64,000 nt of DNA from Thalassoglobus polymorphus (GTDB lineage: Bacteria > Planctomycetota > Planctomycetia > Planctomycetales > Planctomycetaceae), in NCBI RefSeq assembly GCF_007744255.1, contig NZ_CP036267.1:6026001-6090000 (forward strand). Reading direction: 5' to 3'. Positions 54,801 to 63,418 of this stretch are shown one piece after another. The translations under genes were made by a program, and so were the position numbers. Below the pieces are notes generated by a model. It was given only the letters and a program-made list of their open reading frames with translations. It did not search any database and was not told the DNA's origin. How positions within the stretch are numbered: the first letter of the stretch is position 1; every line of letters begins with the position of its first letter.

Positions 54801-55896
54801 AGTCCGATTCGATCTGAGTCGGGCAGATCGCTTCCCCAAGTTTCTTGCTAGCCCTGAATGTCCCGATGGAACGACAGTCATCTGTTATGGAGCGGGTGTG
54901 CGGACACTTCCTCCTGTGACACTGACGAACCGGAGGCTGCGAATTCGATTCGAACAATCTTCCGGAATGGCTCTCACGGTCTCGCCAAAATCAGTTGCTC
55001 AAGCTGCACCGATGTTTCTGGTTGAGGGTGGAGAGGTGCAAATCGAAGAGGCTCGTGTTGAATTAAGAGCCACGAATACTGAATCACCTTCTCCACTCTT
55101 CCTGAAAGTGCGTCAGGGAGGCAGCGTTCAAATTGTTCGGTCCCAGATTTCTCAACGGTTCAATAAAACGAACCCGAGAACTCTGATTGCATTCGAGGCC
55201 AATTCGACTTCACAGCACAATTTGGTTTCGATTGAATCTTCGATGCTCAGTAGTCCGGGCCCACTCGTTTCACTTGACGCCACCAACCAGTCAATCCAAC
55301 TTGTGGACTCGATTCTGGTTTCAGGAGCTGACGCAATGACGATGAAGGGGGAGACTCCGGTTGGTTTCGTGGATGTCAAACAATCGACATTCAGCCATGC
55401 CAAAGCGGCTTTCGCAACAACAGGCTCGCAACAACCGATTGTGGTCTTTGTCTCTGATTCAGTGTTCGCTCCATCGATTACCGATCCCAGCGAGTCTTCT
55501 ATTCTAAAAAGTGATTCGTTGAAGACGCTTCGGGCAAGCCTTCAGTGGTGGGACATCTCCTGTGCGTATGCTCCACAAATACAAACTCCAATTCTGGTTC
55601 CCGAAGAGCGTTTGCCTGGCTCGTTTCCAGTTGCCTGGAAAAGCTTCTGGGGCCCACATCATGTTATGAACCCGCTTTACGGACCAAGGGCGATTATCTT
55701 TGACAAGAAAATCGATGATGTCGACAAATTGGCTCCGCAGGATTTTCAGATCGCTGGCAGCAGCGAGTCTGCAATCTGGTCTGCAACTGGAACCCCCATC
55801 GGGGCTACCATTTCAACCATCGGGCCACGAGAGGGCGGGAACTCTGCAGAGAAAAGTTCGAAACCCGGACGAGTCAATACTCCGAAAGGGTTTTGA
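51853..55896 (+). CDS. Ser/Thr protein kinase with extracellular beta-helix-like domain
   Basis: A membrane-anchored Ser/Thr kinase of 1347 residues. Kinase domain about 25-290: GAGGMGTVYLAE, Lys 55, HRDIKPAN (147-154), and DMG (167-169) in place of DFG, still with its Asp. A linker of 200 residues rich in Lys, Ser and Pro (AKKKNSQRPKEQNKPQ) leads to one membrane span at about 497-520 (GGILIGIAGVIALFFWGY). The outside part (about 600-1290) has repeated short beta-strand segments that fit a right-handed parallel beta-helix (for example LIDNCLIRGDHF and VDVKQSTFSHAKAAF). It may be a receptor; the ligand is unknown. ATG 51853. Confidence 0.88.
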   Translation: MTSDSQSLSFKPSGHVQADLKKLGKYRIVRRIGAGGMGTVYLAEDTLLGRTVALKVLPKERAENPILIRRFQSEARASAMLTHDNIVSVFDADQADGYLYIALEFVDGIDLHQWMKKRERIPVKRSINIIKQVAAALQHAHEKKLVHRDIKPANIMIAKDGTVKLADMGLARSIDETLDTTITRAGTTVGTVDYMSPEQAANSKHADIRSDIYSLGCTWFHMLTGTPPYPEGDLTNKLRAHSEKPIPDPRDFNDSVSEALVAVIHRMMSKKKQDRYQTPDELLDDLNNTPNLEADSNQLLATLLAEEEDDEMSFSSEDDDSLDFVVQEETQSKLLKKSEYPTAPSTSLNVPKRGKEKAEQSDDKLGAQQKQRPPKRTQNEEESAEPVTQETPIHRQPLKRVRSAEELHEPEPIAPTPRKRKSAPEKKNAFKSDSKKSAKKKNSQRPKEQNKPQSIKNPTKANPAKKKKAALTSKSLGKESRSSKKSAPVSISLDWRKAGGILIGIAGVIALFFWGYSKFGGDSGIPLVNPYDETSENGTSKNSQDLALNEEGVSSKSEKDRNLQNQSGNSQTTGDRDARQGLPPRWVIADRERPKDTNVERFRVQRGQKGRSTFLNLSQAIHSVSDRSCNIELPQELYDDLQPVSLSLKERLTIRGGGEGSVLTYRAISQEETELPKPWLRVEGGALELVGLNFMISNSSKHPLEFLQLDGTDLILRDCTFTSLSDASTTLAAIQGKSSNGNQILIDNCLIRGDHFSAVNIKHVSCDLYCHNSLLISKSDPLVRVGVGPGKVDQHLQISNSTFCGGTAGIQFVGQDQGQSFGNCRLDWQRSISIGQAAPSAAIQLVNIPAKESTKQVSLKTQHVLFFNQPVLTEVVVENVSVESVLNVEKWKSFWKTTLPGSDVIEVEQAGDLFKNPVLVTAADVSERLKEFLEPGAGERSQLGVDFESVATIEPVAVERQQVLEKISHQVAQHQPMVFKGKTVRFDLSRADRFPKFLASPECPDGTTVICYGAGVRTLPPVTLTNRRLRIRFEQSSGMALTVSPKSVAQAAPMFLVEGGEVQIEEARVELRATNTESPSPLFLKVRQGGSVQIVRSQISQRFNKTNPRTLIAFEANSTSQHNLVSIESSMLSSPGPLVSLDATNQSIQLVDSILVSGADAMTMKGETPVGFVDVKQSTFSHAKAAFATTGSQQPIVVFVSDSVFAPSITDPSESSILKSDSLKTLRASLQWWDISCAYAPQIQTPILVPEERLPGSFPVAWKSFWGPHHVMNPLYGPRAIIFDKKIDDVDKLAPQDFQIAGSSESAIWSATGTPIGATISTIGPREGGNSAEKSSKPGRVNTPKGF

Positions 55897-55960
55897 TGAC
55901 CGAGGCGAAAGGACTTTCCTCTGCGCCAGCTCAACGTTTATTGAAATCTGTTTCAATGCG

Positions 55961-57397
55961 TCATCTTTTTGTCGCTGCGATGAAGTCCGCGAGAGTTAAG
56001 ATGTTCCGTGTATAAGTTCGCGTGTCAATGACTTTACTGACACCATCGAAATTCTTCATGCTTCCATCTTCGACCCAAGCTCCACGTTGATCGAGAGAGC
56101 GGATTACCTTTGCTGTCCGGTTTGCTAGATTCTCACTCATCTTCGGTGCTCTCACGGAGCGAATCAGGGATCTTTTGGAAGGGCCGTTGCTGCGCAAAGT
56201 CTGGTATTGCTTTTCCAGCCTGTCCAGTTTGGATCTGACTTTAAAGCCGTAATGAGTCGGCAGGTCGTCATCGGTGTAAACAAGTTTGTAATCGCGAGTG
56301 AAATACAACGGTTTGTCGGTTCCCATTTCGTAAAAACGTGCCAGCTGACCATCTTTAAATTGAATGGAACGATAATACTCGAGAGCCCGAGGGATCGGTT
56401 TCAGAAATCGTTCTTCTCCAGTTTTATCGTACAACAGCAGCAGGACTTCCATCGCACCTTGCGACTCCAACCCGCTGATGGCAGGTGGCTCAAACTTTCG
56501 TGCCCATTCCGGTTGCATGCGTTCATTGTATTGCTGAGCCCAGCCCGGTTGAGGTTCAGGAAGTTGGGCGAGAATTAAAAAATCTCCACCCCGTTTCGCT
56601 GCGTCAAGCCATTGCTCGTCTTCGTAAATTTCGTAGGCGATCAGCATCAGCCGAATCAGGTCGGAGATAGTGTTGTCGTTGAGTGTGTAGAATTTCGAAT
56701 AAGAAATCTTTTGGTATTCCCGACTCCATGAGTCGGGAAAGCTTGCTTTGAGTTGAGCGTTTTCATTTTTTGGTGTCTCTTCAGTAAATCGCTGTGGCCA
56801 TGCTCCATTGGGATATTGCGCATCGACAAAGGCGTTCAAGGCATACATGGCTGCTTCGTGGATTTGCTGATTCTTAAAGTCTAACGCCTGATCTGTGAGC
56901 ATTAAGCACTGAAGAGACGATTGCGATTTATTGTCATCGAATGTGGAGTAATTTCTTCTATTCTTTGAGTCTGTTCGAGGGTCGACACGATAGGCGTACC
57001 GAGGTCGCAAGTCTGGATCGAATTCGATGTTTTCTCCCCAACCACCAGACTCAAGTTGACCACGGATCAGACCGTCCGCTGTTTCCAGCATGGCTTCTTT
57101 GAAGACAGGCAAGTTGGTCAATTTCCAGGCACGGACGTAAGCCATCCCTACTGCTCCTGTCGCTGGTGGCTCGATCCACGCTTCGCGAGGTCCGACGCGA
57201 TTTTCACCTTCCCGTTTTTTTAAATCGGAACTGACACGATAAACCGAACCTCCTTGAACACCGACGTTTTCCCGGTAAAAACGTACCGCCTTCTGAAGTG
57301 CCTCTTCCGCCTGCTCCTGTGAGGGAAAATCCTGAGCGTTGACAGTGCTGAAGCTCGACACAATCAGTACAAGAGTCATGTGAAAAACGGACTTCAT
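55961..57397 (-). CDS. Pectate lyase (polysaccharide lyase family 10-like)
   Basis: A 478-residue exported enzyme of the pectate lyase PL10 type, which cleaves polygalacturonate by beta-elimination. Signal peptide about 1-21 (MTLVLIVSSFSTVNAQ). QYPNGAWPQRF, FYTLNDNTISDLIRLML and LPTHYGFKVRSKLDRLEKQY are typical. The (alpha/alpha)-barrel nature is seen in repeated helices from about 60 to 400. I use ATG 57397 (MKSVFHM), as the 22 residues before it are positively charged and unlike a signal peptide. It is divergent from the EF-hand gene, with about 105 bp between starts. Confidence 0.88.
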   Translation of the reverse strand: MKSVFHMTLVLIVSSFSTVNAQDFPSQEQAEEALQKAVRFYRENVGVQGGSVYRVSSDLKKREGENRVGPREAWIEPPATGAVGMAYVRAWKLTNLPVFKEAMLETADGLIRGQLESGGWGENIEFDPDLRPRYAYRVDPRTDSKNRRNYSTFDDNKSQSSLQCLMLTDQALDFKNQQIHEAAMYALNAFVDAQYPNGAWPQRFTEETPKNENAQLKASFPDSWSREYQKISYSKFYTLNDNTISDLIRLMLIAYEIYEDEQWLDAAKRGGDFLILAQLPEPQPGWAQQYNERMQPEWARKFEPPAISGLESQGAMEVLLLLYDKTGEERFLKPIPRALEYYRSIQFKDGQLARFYEMGTDKPLYFTRDYKLVYTDDDLPTHYGFKVRSKLDRLEKQYQTLRSNGPSKRSLIRSVRAPKMSENLANRTAKVIRSLDQRGAWVEDGSMKNFDGVSKVIDTRTYTRNILTLADFIAATKR

Positions 57398-57502
57398 TGG
57401 TTTTCTCATCTTCTTTTGATTCCATTTCATTTGCCACACACGTATGATCGCTCTTTGATCCATTGAGTCAACTTCATAACCTGTTCTTTAAGGCACGATG
57501 TC

Positions 57503-58315
57503 ATGTCTGATGAATCCAATTCTCCCAGCGTAGCGACAACAGAGGCGAAACCGAAACGAAATCCTGTAGAACGTGTCGCCGTTTGGGGATTGATCGGGAT
57601 TATGGTCCTCTTCGTCTGCACCGAGGGGATCGCACGTTTTGGATACTCGATGACGCTGCCCAGGCTGCAAAAACGAATCAATGAAGATGACGGGGTAGAC
57701 CCGAGACCACTTACGGTTGAAGAGGCAGATACACTCGTCTTTGGTTTTCCAACGAAGACCGTGGAAGGCCAAAAAGTCACATACCGCTGGAAAGGACTCC
57801 TCAAAGATTTTGGGGCAATTCACCTTCCTTACGACGAAGATAATATCGTTCTCACTTTAGTGACTGACGCTCCACCTGAAATTGAAGAGAAAGTCGCAGC
57901 CACTGGTGAAGATGAAGAGGAGTCAGGACCTGATCCGTCGATTGAAGGTGCCCCGGTAGGAGATGCAGCTCCGGGAGGTGATGGCGATGGGGAAACCGGT
58001 CGTCAGAGAGGCGGTCGAGATTTTGATCCAATGGAGCTTGATGCCGATGGAGATGGAAAGCTCAGCAAGGAAGAAGCTCCTGAGAGAATGCAGCAAATCT
58101 TTGATCGTATCGATACAAACGGCGATGGTTTTGCAGATGCTGAAGAGTTCGCTGCCATGCGGGCTGCTCGTAAAAATCGAGGAAGCGAATCTCCCGCAGC
58201 AGAAGGCAGCTCTCCAGAAAAAACGAAGAAAGAATCTGAAGCAGCAGAGAAAAAGGCAGAACCAAAAGACGCCACAACCAAACCCGCAGAAGAAGCCGCT
58301 GCTGAAAGTGAATAG
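57503..58315 (+). CDS. Membrane protein with two EF-hand calcium motifs
   Basis: A 270-residue protein. One span near 27-47 (VAVWGLIGIMVLFVCTEGIA), a globular middle, then two EF-hand loops of the DxDxDG type: LDADGDGKLSKEE and IDTNGDGFADAEE, about 30 residues apart. The end is Glu/Lys/Ala-rich and probably flexible. EF-hand proteins of this kind are common in planctomycetes; the role is unknown. ATG 57503. It converges with the decarboxylase gene across a family 1 element. Confidence 0.84.
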   Translation: MSDESNSPSVATTEAKPKRNPVERVAVWGLIGIMVLFVCTEGIARFGYSMTLPRLQKRINEDDGVDPRPLTVEEADTLVFGFPTKTVEGQKVTYRWKGLLKDFGAIHLPYDEDNIVLTLVTDAPPEIEEKVAATGEDEEESGPDPSIEGAPVGDAAPGGDGDGETGRQRGGRDFDPMELDADGDGKLSKEEAPERMQQIFDRIDTNGDGFADAEEFAAMRAARKNRGSESPAAEGSSPEKTKKESEAAEKKAEPKDATTKPAEEAAAESE

Positions 58316-58326
58316 TCTCGGACGCG

Positions 58327-58404
58327 AAAGCATCTCGAGTATTGGTTCTCCAGAGCTGGCTTGTTGTGAGCAGTCTGTCAAGTTGTGAAAGCGATCTTCC
58401 CGGT
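58327..58404. repeat. Family 1 element between convergent genes, diverged
   Basis: AAAGCATCTCGAGTATTGGT, then TCTCCAGAGCTGGCTTGTTG and TGAGCAGTCTGTCAAGTTGT and GAAAGCGATCTTCCCGG, follow the type A order with changes. It fills the 88-bp gap between the EF-hand gene and the decarboxylase gene. Confidence 0.6.
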
Positions 58405-59756
58405 CATCCAAGGGTCGTCCGGGAAATATGACTGAACAGTTCTAAAATTCGCGGCATCCAGCCTTGGTGTTCCGGTTTCATGACACAGGCACGCAGGCAA
58501 GTCAGCTCGGATTGATCCCAGTTCTGGATGTCACTATTTTCTTCAACGAGTTTTCTCGGCAGTGTGACAAGAGCAAAATGCAAATTGGCTTCTGCCGCCG
58601 CCTCGAAAATTTCTCTCGCTTTTCCAGATGACTCGGAGGCACTTTCTGTGCGAACGCTCCAGACAACGATATCAAGATCTGGTGTGACAACGGGTGTATA
58701 GAATTCGGACTGGTTGAGCCACTCGTAGAGCTGAATCGCTGCACTTCGAGCAGACTCCAAACCTGTTGAAAATTCACCATGTGGTTCTAACGGAAAACGT
58801 TGCAGCGTGGCCCAAAGTGCAACTGCAGAAGCACCTGCGCGGGAGCATTCGAGCGAAATCTCTCCAAGGTGAAGTTGATCACTTGTAAAGTATGTGTATG
58901 GAGAATCGTGCTTATACACTCTCGCAACAGCGGGATCTTTAAAGAGGACGCAGCCGCAACCGTATGGCTGAAGTCCATGCTTGTGTGGATCAATGACGAT
59001 GGAGTCAGCCCGGTTCATGAGTTCGTACTGACGCGTTGCGTACTCAGAAAGATTTTCCGCCAGTTTGAAATACCCGCCGTAAGCAGAGTCGATATGAATT
59101 CGAAACTGGTACTGCTCCTGTAAAGCAAGGATCTCTTCGAGCGGATCAACGGCTCCGAGGCCGGTTGTCCCCAGGGTGACAACAACTGTTCCGACGGAAT
59201 TTTTGTCGAGCACTTCTTGAAGGGCAGCAGTTCTCATGCGTCCGTGAGTGTCGCTTTCGATAATCCGGCAATCCATCCCCAGCAGTGATGCACACCGTGA
59301 GTGTGTATAGTGAGCTTGGTCGGAGACCGCGATGAGCCGGTTTTCAGTCAGCTCTCGTGAAACCCACAACGCTTCCAGGTTTGCGACAGTCCCACCGCCG
59401 CATAGATGACCGAGTCCGTTTTTCCATCCGATCATCTCTGCGATTTGCTGAACGGCATCCTTTTCCATTTCCGAACTGGCACGTCCCCCATCGAGTGCAT
59501 GGTTATTCGGATTGGTGCTCATCGCCAGTGTGTAGGCCAAGTGAGCAATCGGATGCGGAGGCTTCATCATTTGCCCCAGATACATGGGGTGTTGATACGG
59601 GTAGTTGTTGTGTAGTTTAATAGCGACCCGCTGCAGAATTGGATCTAGGTTTTTGTGGTTTGATGAATCCTCAACTTCTGGAAGTGAGTCAAAACCAGAC
59701 TTCCAGGTTGCAGCTGCACGTTTCAGAATTTCTAGAGTCTCGTTGTCCAGATTCAT
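58404..59756 (-). CDS. PLP-dependent decarboxylase (group II)
   Basis: A 450-residue pyridoxal-phosphate enzyme of the group II decarboxylase family (glutamate, tyrosine, aromatic amino acid or diaminobutyrate decarboxylases). The PLP Lys lies in the segment DPHKHGLQPYGCG; HLCGGGTVANLEALWVSRE binds the cofactor phosphate, and HIDSAYGGYFKL has the Asp that contacts the pyridine ring. The N-terminus is short, with no tag or membrane part. The substrate cannot be told from sequence. ATG 59756. It converges with the EF-hand gene and is followed upstream by a family 1 element and the STAS gene. Confidence 0.9.
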   Translation of the reverse strand: MNLDNETLEILKRAAATWKSGFDSLPEVEDSSNHKNLDPILQRVAIKLHNNYPYQHPMYLGQMMKPPHPIAHLAYTLAMSTNPNNHALDGGRASSEMEKDAVQQIAEMIGWKNGLGHLCGGGTVANLEALWVSRELTENRLIAVSDQAHYTHSRCASLLGMDCRIIESDTHGRMRTAALQEVLDKNSVGTVVVTLGTTGLGAVDPLEEILALQEQYQFRIHIDSAYGGYFKLAENLSEYATRQYELMNRADSIVIDPHKHGLQPYGCGCVLFKDPAVARVYKHDSPYTYFTSDQLHLGEISLECSRAGASAVALWATLQRFPLEPHGEFSTGLESARSAAIQLYEWLNQSEFYTPVVTPDLDIVVWSVRTESASESSGKAREIFEAAAEANLHFALVTLPRKLVEENSDIQNWDQSELTCLRACVMKPEHQGWMPRILELFSHISRTTLG

Positions 59757-59784
59757 GATTGACTGATCTTCACGTTACGTTCAC

Positions 59785-59885
59785 GGCATATATCGAATTG
59801 GCGTTCGGTTTCTGCCTTGTAGCGAGCAGTCTATGAAGTCATGGAAGTGAACTTCACGAGCAGGACAAGCATTGAGGAGACTCTA
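59785..59885. repeat. Family 1 element, type A
   Basis: CATATATCGAATTGGCGTTC, then GGTTTCTGCCTTGTAGCGAG, CAGTCTATGAAGTCATGGAA and GTGAACTTCACGAGCAGGAC, ending AGACTCTA. Its last three bases are, in reverse, the TAG stop of the STAS gene. Confidence 0.8.
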
Positions 59886-60209
59886 CTCCGAACCACGTAC
59901 GTGAAGATAAGAAGAGAGTTGCGTGACGTCGAGGACATGCTGGATTTCTTTTGAGGGGTGGTACAGCTCGATATCAATCCCGCTCTGTTTGATCGCGGTG
60001 AGTACTCCCAGAATCCAGCTGGAGATGAGCCCCACGTCCATTAAATCGACAACCAGAACTTCACAATCATGATGTCGAATCATTCCGAGAAGCTGGTCTC
60101 GAACAGAGTCCGCAAACAGTGGATTTTCGAGATGTTTTCCCTCAAATCCTATGACTGTGAGTCTACCGGTTTTGTAGATGTGAAATAAATTTGAGGTGGA
60201 AGTGTTCAT
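59883..60209 (-). CDS. STAS domain protein (anti-sigma factor antagonist-like)
   Basis: A 108-residue single STAS domain. VDLMDVGLISSWILGVL stands where the family has its phosphoacceptor Ser/Thr loop; a Ser is present. Proteins like this bind anti-sigma factor kinases and switch partners by phosphorylation. The usual anti-sigma partner is not adjacent, so the partner is unknown. The start ATG 60209 gives the common length. Its TAG stop lies at a family 1 element. A terminator for alaS lies upstream of it. Confidence 0.9.
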   Translation of the reverse strand: MNTSTSNLFHIYKTGRLTVIGFEGKHLENPLFADSVRDQLLGMIRHHDCEVLVVDLMDVGLISSWILGVLTAIKQSGIDIELYHPSKEIQHVLDVTQLSSYLHVRGSE

Positions 60210-60320
60210 AGTGGCGCCCGCAATTTAAAGGTGATTTGATGAACCATTCATCACACAGGCGAGGCGGCAGGGTGAAGAACAGTTATCAACGTCACTGATC
60301 AGTATGCCCACTTAATGAAC

Positions 60321-60359
60321 AAAAACGCAAGAACTTCTTGTTGAGGTTCTTGCGTTTTT
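60321..60359 (-). terminator. Rho-independent terminator downstream of alaS
   Basis: AAAAACGCAAGAAC and GTTCTTGCGTTTTT (14 bp) around an 11-base loop, with T-runs at the end on both strands. It lies 138 bp past the alaS stop, before the STAS gene. It could work in both directions. Confidence 0.85.
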
Positions 60360-60496
60360 GAGTGACGCGCTGAGTTTTGGCGAAGCAACTTCTTGATTCA
60401 TTCAACCTGATTTAACCGGTCGTTGACATCAAAGAAAAATGTCAATCGGGTGTGTCGACTGGCTGTTGCAGCGGATTTTTACAGGTTCGATGGAAC

Positions 60497-63115
60497 CTAT
60501 TTGGCGAGAAGGTTTTTGTAAATCTCTGCACCTTTCACCAAGGCTGAGTCGATTTTTGAAGCATCTTTTCCGCCTGCTTCTGCCAAGTCTGGACGTCCTC
60601 CTCCTCCGCCACCGACGATCTTGGCAGCTTCTCGGACACAGTCACCAGCTTTGACACCTTGTTTCACAAGGTCTTTACTCACGGCAGCGAGTAAAGCAAC
60701 TTTCCCATCAATCTCGGCTCCCAGCAGGACTGCGATACTTTTTCCTTTTTGCCGTAATTGATCGGCATACTCACGGAGCGTTTCACGATCAACATCTTTC
60801 AGGTGATGGCAAACAACTTTGGCGTCGCCGACTTGTTCTGCATTTTCGAGTAGGTGACTCACAGCATCTTTCACCGAGGCTTTTGTGAATTGCGTCAATT
60901 GCTGCTTCAAGGTTTTCAATTCATCCTGGAGCAGTGAGACTTTCCGCGGCAGGTCTTCAAACTGCGGCGCTTTCAGTTGTTGAGCGACTTCTTTGAGAAG
61001 TTCCTCCTGGTCACGAATTCGTTCGAGTGCTTTCTTTCCGGTCGAAGCAACGATACGTCTCACCCCAGCAGCGACGTTTTCTTCTGACTCAATCCGGAAG
61101 ACGCCGACCTGCCCGGTGTTTGTGAGGTGTGTTCCCCCGCACAATTCTTTGCTGTACTCGCCAATCGAGACCATGCGGACCCGGTCTGGGTATTTCTCAC
61201 CAAACAGAGCCATCGCACCTTGAGCACGTGCTTCTTTGATGTCCATGAATGTTGTCGAAACAGATGCCCCTTCAGAGATTCGGGAATTGACAATGTCTTC
61301 GACCTTGCGCAACTCATCCGATGTCACAGCGCCACCGTGAGAGAAGTCGAACCTCAAGTGGTCGTTCTCAACTTTGGAGCCGCGTTGCATGGCGTGTTCG
61401 CCTAAGACGATGTGTAATGCATGATGCAGCAGATGCGTTGCTGAGTGTGCCCGCTGAATTCCGTGTCGACGGTGAGATTCAACTTCTGCATGGACCGAGG
61501 AGTTCAAGTGAACCTCTCCGGAACTCAACCGGCCGCGATGAACAATGAGTCCGGCATGCTTTTGGGTGTCGAGGATTTCGATCTCCCCTTTGCTGCTCTT
61601 TAAAACTCCCTGGTCTCCAACTTGACCACCGGATTCACCATAGAAGGGGGTCTGGTTTAAGAGTACATCGACGAGCGTCCCCGGTTGCGAAACGCTCTCG
61701 GCAGGTTTGCCGTCCACGATCATCCCGACGACAATGGCATCGGAACTGATTCCTTCGTAGGCCAGGAACTTGGTTTCGCCATGTTCCTGTTGAATTCCAT
61801 CGAGTGGACCGGCAGCCATGACGCCCCAGGAAACATCTCCGCCGCTTCGGCGACGATGGTTCTCTTCGGCAATCTTGAAGCCGGCCATGTCAATCGTCAA
61901 ACCTTGATCAGCCGCCAGTGCCGAGGTGAGATCGAGAATGAACCCATCTGTCTGATGAAGGTCGAAGACCTCTTTTCCGGGAAGCTCTTTCGTTCCGGAA
62001 TTGTTGGCCTTTTTGACGAGCTTGTCGTACTTGTGCAGTCCCCGGTCAATGGTTCCGAGGAAGTGTTCCTCTTCTTCACGAATCGTATCCTGAACGTTTT
62101 CGACGGTCTGCTTGAGTTCCGGATATGGAACAGACATTAAGTCGACGACAGTCGGAACGATTTCGTGCAGGAACGGTTCTTTATGGCCAAGGAGATACCC
62201 TTCCAGAAACGCACGGCGGAGCAACAGGCGAATGATATAGGCGTCCGCTTTGCTCCCCGGAGTTGCTCCTTCATGGATGGCAAATGTGCAAGCGCGAACG
62301 TGATCGGAAATCCTTCGAATCGCCCGACCTTCTTTGGCAGTGAAGTCGTATTTAGTCCCGACGACTTCTCCAGCTGCGAGGCAGAGAGGTTTGAGAATGT
62401 CGATTTCGTAATTGCTTTCAACACCCTGCAAAACTGCAGCAGTCCGTTCGAGTCCCATTCCGGTATCGATGTTCTGTTTCGGAAGTGGCCGCAAGTTGTC
62501 TGGTGGATCGCCGACGCGGTTGAACTGGGTGAAAACAAGGTTCCAGATTTCGACCTCTTTGCCACCACTGGGTGGGTGATAGTAAATCTCGCTGCAGGGA
62601 CCGCAGACACCGTCTGGTCCTTTTGAAGGAGCTTCTGCCGGCCAGAAGTTTTCATCTTCACCGAGCCGTTGAATTCGATCCTTCGGCAGGCCGATCTCTT
62701 TCTCCCAGATGTTGAAGGCTTCGTCGTCGTCGAGGTAGACCGTCACACTCAACCGAGTCGGATCGAGCGCGAGCCAGTTGCTATCAGTCAGAAATTCCCA
62801 GGCCCAATGGATCGCTTCCCGTTTGAAATAGTCTCCGAATGAGAAATTCCCGAGCATTTCGAAGAACGTATGGTGATAGGCGGTCACTCCGACATTGCTG
62901 ATGTCGCCGGTCCGCAAGCACTTCTGGCTGGTCGTCGCGCGAGTGAATTCCAGTGGACCGATGCCAAGAAATTGATTCTTGAACTGGTTCATTCCCGCAG
63001 GTGTGAAAAGAACCGTCGGATCATCCTTGGGGACAAGAACATCGCTCGGGCGCCGGACACAGTCCTTGGATTCAAAGAATGACAGATATGCTTCGCGAAG
63101 TTCGTTCGTATTCAT
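60497..63115 (-). CDS. alaS: Alanyl-tRNA synthetase
   Basis: This enzyme charges tRNA-Ala with alanine. The 872 residues cover the class II catalytic core ([17 protein letters not shown] and [15 protein letters not shown]), the tRNA-binding region, the editing domain with [11 protein letters not shown] and CGGTHLTN (zinc ligands) and the C-terminal C-Ala domain ([15 protein letters not shown]). All parts are complete. ATG 63115 fits the family start. It is transcribed alone with a strong terminator. A copy of family 1 lies upstream of its start. Confidence 0.98.
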   Translation of the reverse strand: MNTNELREAYLSFFESKDCVRRPSDVLVPKDDPTVLFTPAGMNQFKNQFLGIGPLEFTRATTSQKCLRTGDISNVGVTAYHHTFFEMLGNFSFGDYFKREAIHWAWEFLTDSNWLALDPTRLSVTVYLDDDEAFNIWEKEIGLPKDRIQRLGEDENFWPAEAPSKGPDGVCGPCSEIYYHPPSGGKEVEIWNLVFTQFNRVGDPPDNLRPLPKQNIDTGMGLERTAAVLQGVESNYEIDILKPLCLAAGEVVGTKYDFTAKEGRAIRRISDHVRACTFAIHEGATPGSKADAYIIRLLLRRAFLEGYLLGHKEPFLHEIVPTVVDLMSVPYPELKQTVENVQDTIREEEEHFLGTIDRGLHKYDKLVKKANNSGTKELPGKEVFDLHQTDGFILDLTSALAADQGLTIDMAGFKIAEENHRRRSGGDVSWGVMAAGPLDGIQQEHGETKFLAYEGISSDAIVVGMIVDGKPAESVSQPGTLVDVLLNQTPFYGESGGQVGDQGVLKSSKGEIEILDTQKHAGLIVHRGRLSSGEVHLNSSVHAEVESHRRHGIQRAHSATHLLHHALHIVLGEHAMQRGSKVENDHLRFDFSHGGAVTSDELRKVEDIVNSRISEGASVSTTFMDIKEARAQGAMALFGEKYPDRVRMVSIGEYSKELCGGTHLTNTGQVGVFRIESEENVAAGVRRIVASTGKKALERIRDQEELLKEVAQQLKAPQFEDLPRKVSLLQDELKTLKQQLTQFTKASVKDAVSHLLENAEQVGDAKVVCHHLKDVDRETLREYADQLRQKGKSIAVLLGAEIDGKVALLAAVSKDLVKQGVKAGDCVREAAKIVGGGGGGRPDLAEAGGKDASKIDSALVKGAEIYKNLLAK

Positions 63116-63418
63116 TGTGAGTCTGTGTTCAGGCGGCTAATTTTTTATTTAGAGCATCTTTTGAATTGATGTTCAGGCTCTGCCTCGTGGTGAACAGCAA
63201 TTTTATTGATGGAACGCGTTCTTTACGGGCACACGGCAGGGCAAACTGCTCTAAGTTCGAGATGCTCGCATATCTTAACGTCCTTCAATTCGATCCCAAG
63301 ACCAAAGGGGCGAAAGAAGCAGACGTTTGGAATTATCCCGGGGAAGTTCATCAAACTGCTGGGTGACGACCCGGCTAAGTTCGATTTGTCCAAAATCCTT
63401 GAATGATGGACAGTGATT
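63116..63418. other. Intergenic region with a complete family 1 element
   Basis: It holds the family 1 copy at 63149-63254 and the promoter region of alaS. Short open frames in the repeat have no support. Confidence 0.45.
63149..63254. repeat. Family 1 element, type B, complete with terminal inverted repeats
   Basis: It starts TTAGAGCATCTTTTGAATTG, has CTGCCTCGTGGTGAACAGCA in the left half and GAACGCGTTCTTTACGGGCA in the right, and ends GGGCAAACTGCTCTAA. The ends TTAGAGCA and TGCTCTAA are exact inverted repeats, 106 bp apart. It is the clearest complete copy. Confidence 0.9.

Noticed and set aside
63166-63406. Two 66-residue plus-strand frames upstream of alaS
   Set aside because: They lie in and just after a family 1 repeat and have no ribosome site.
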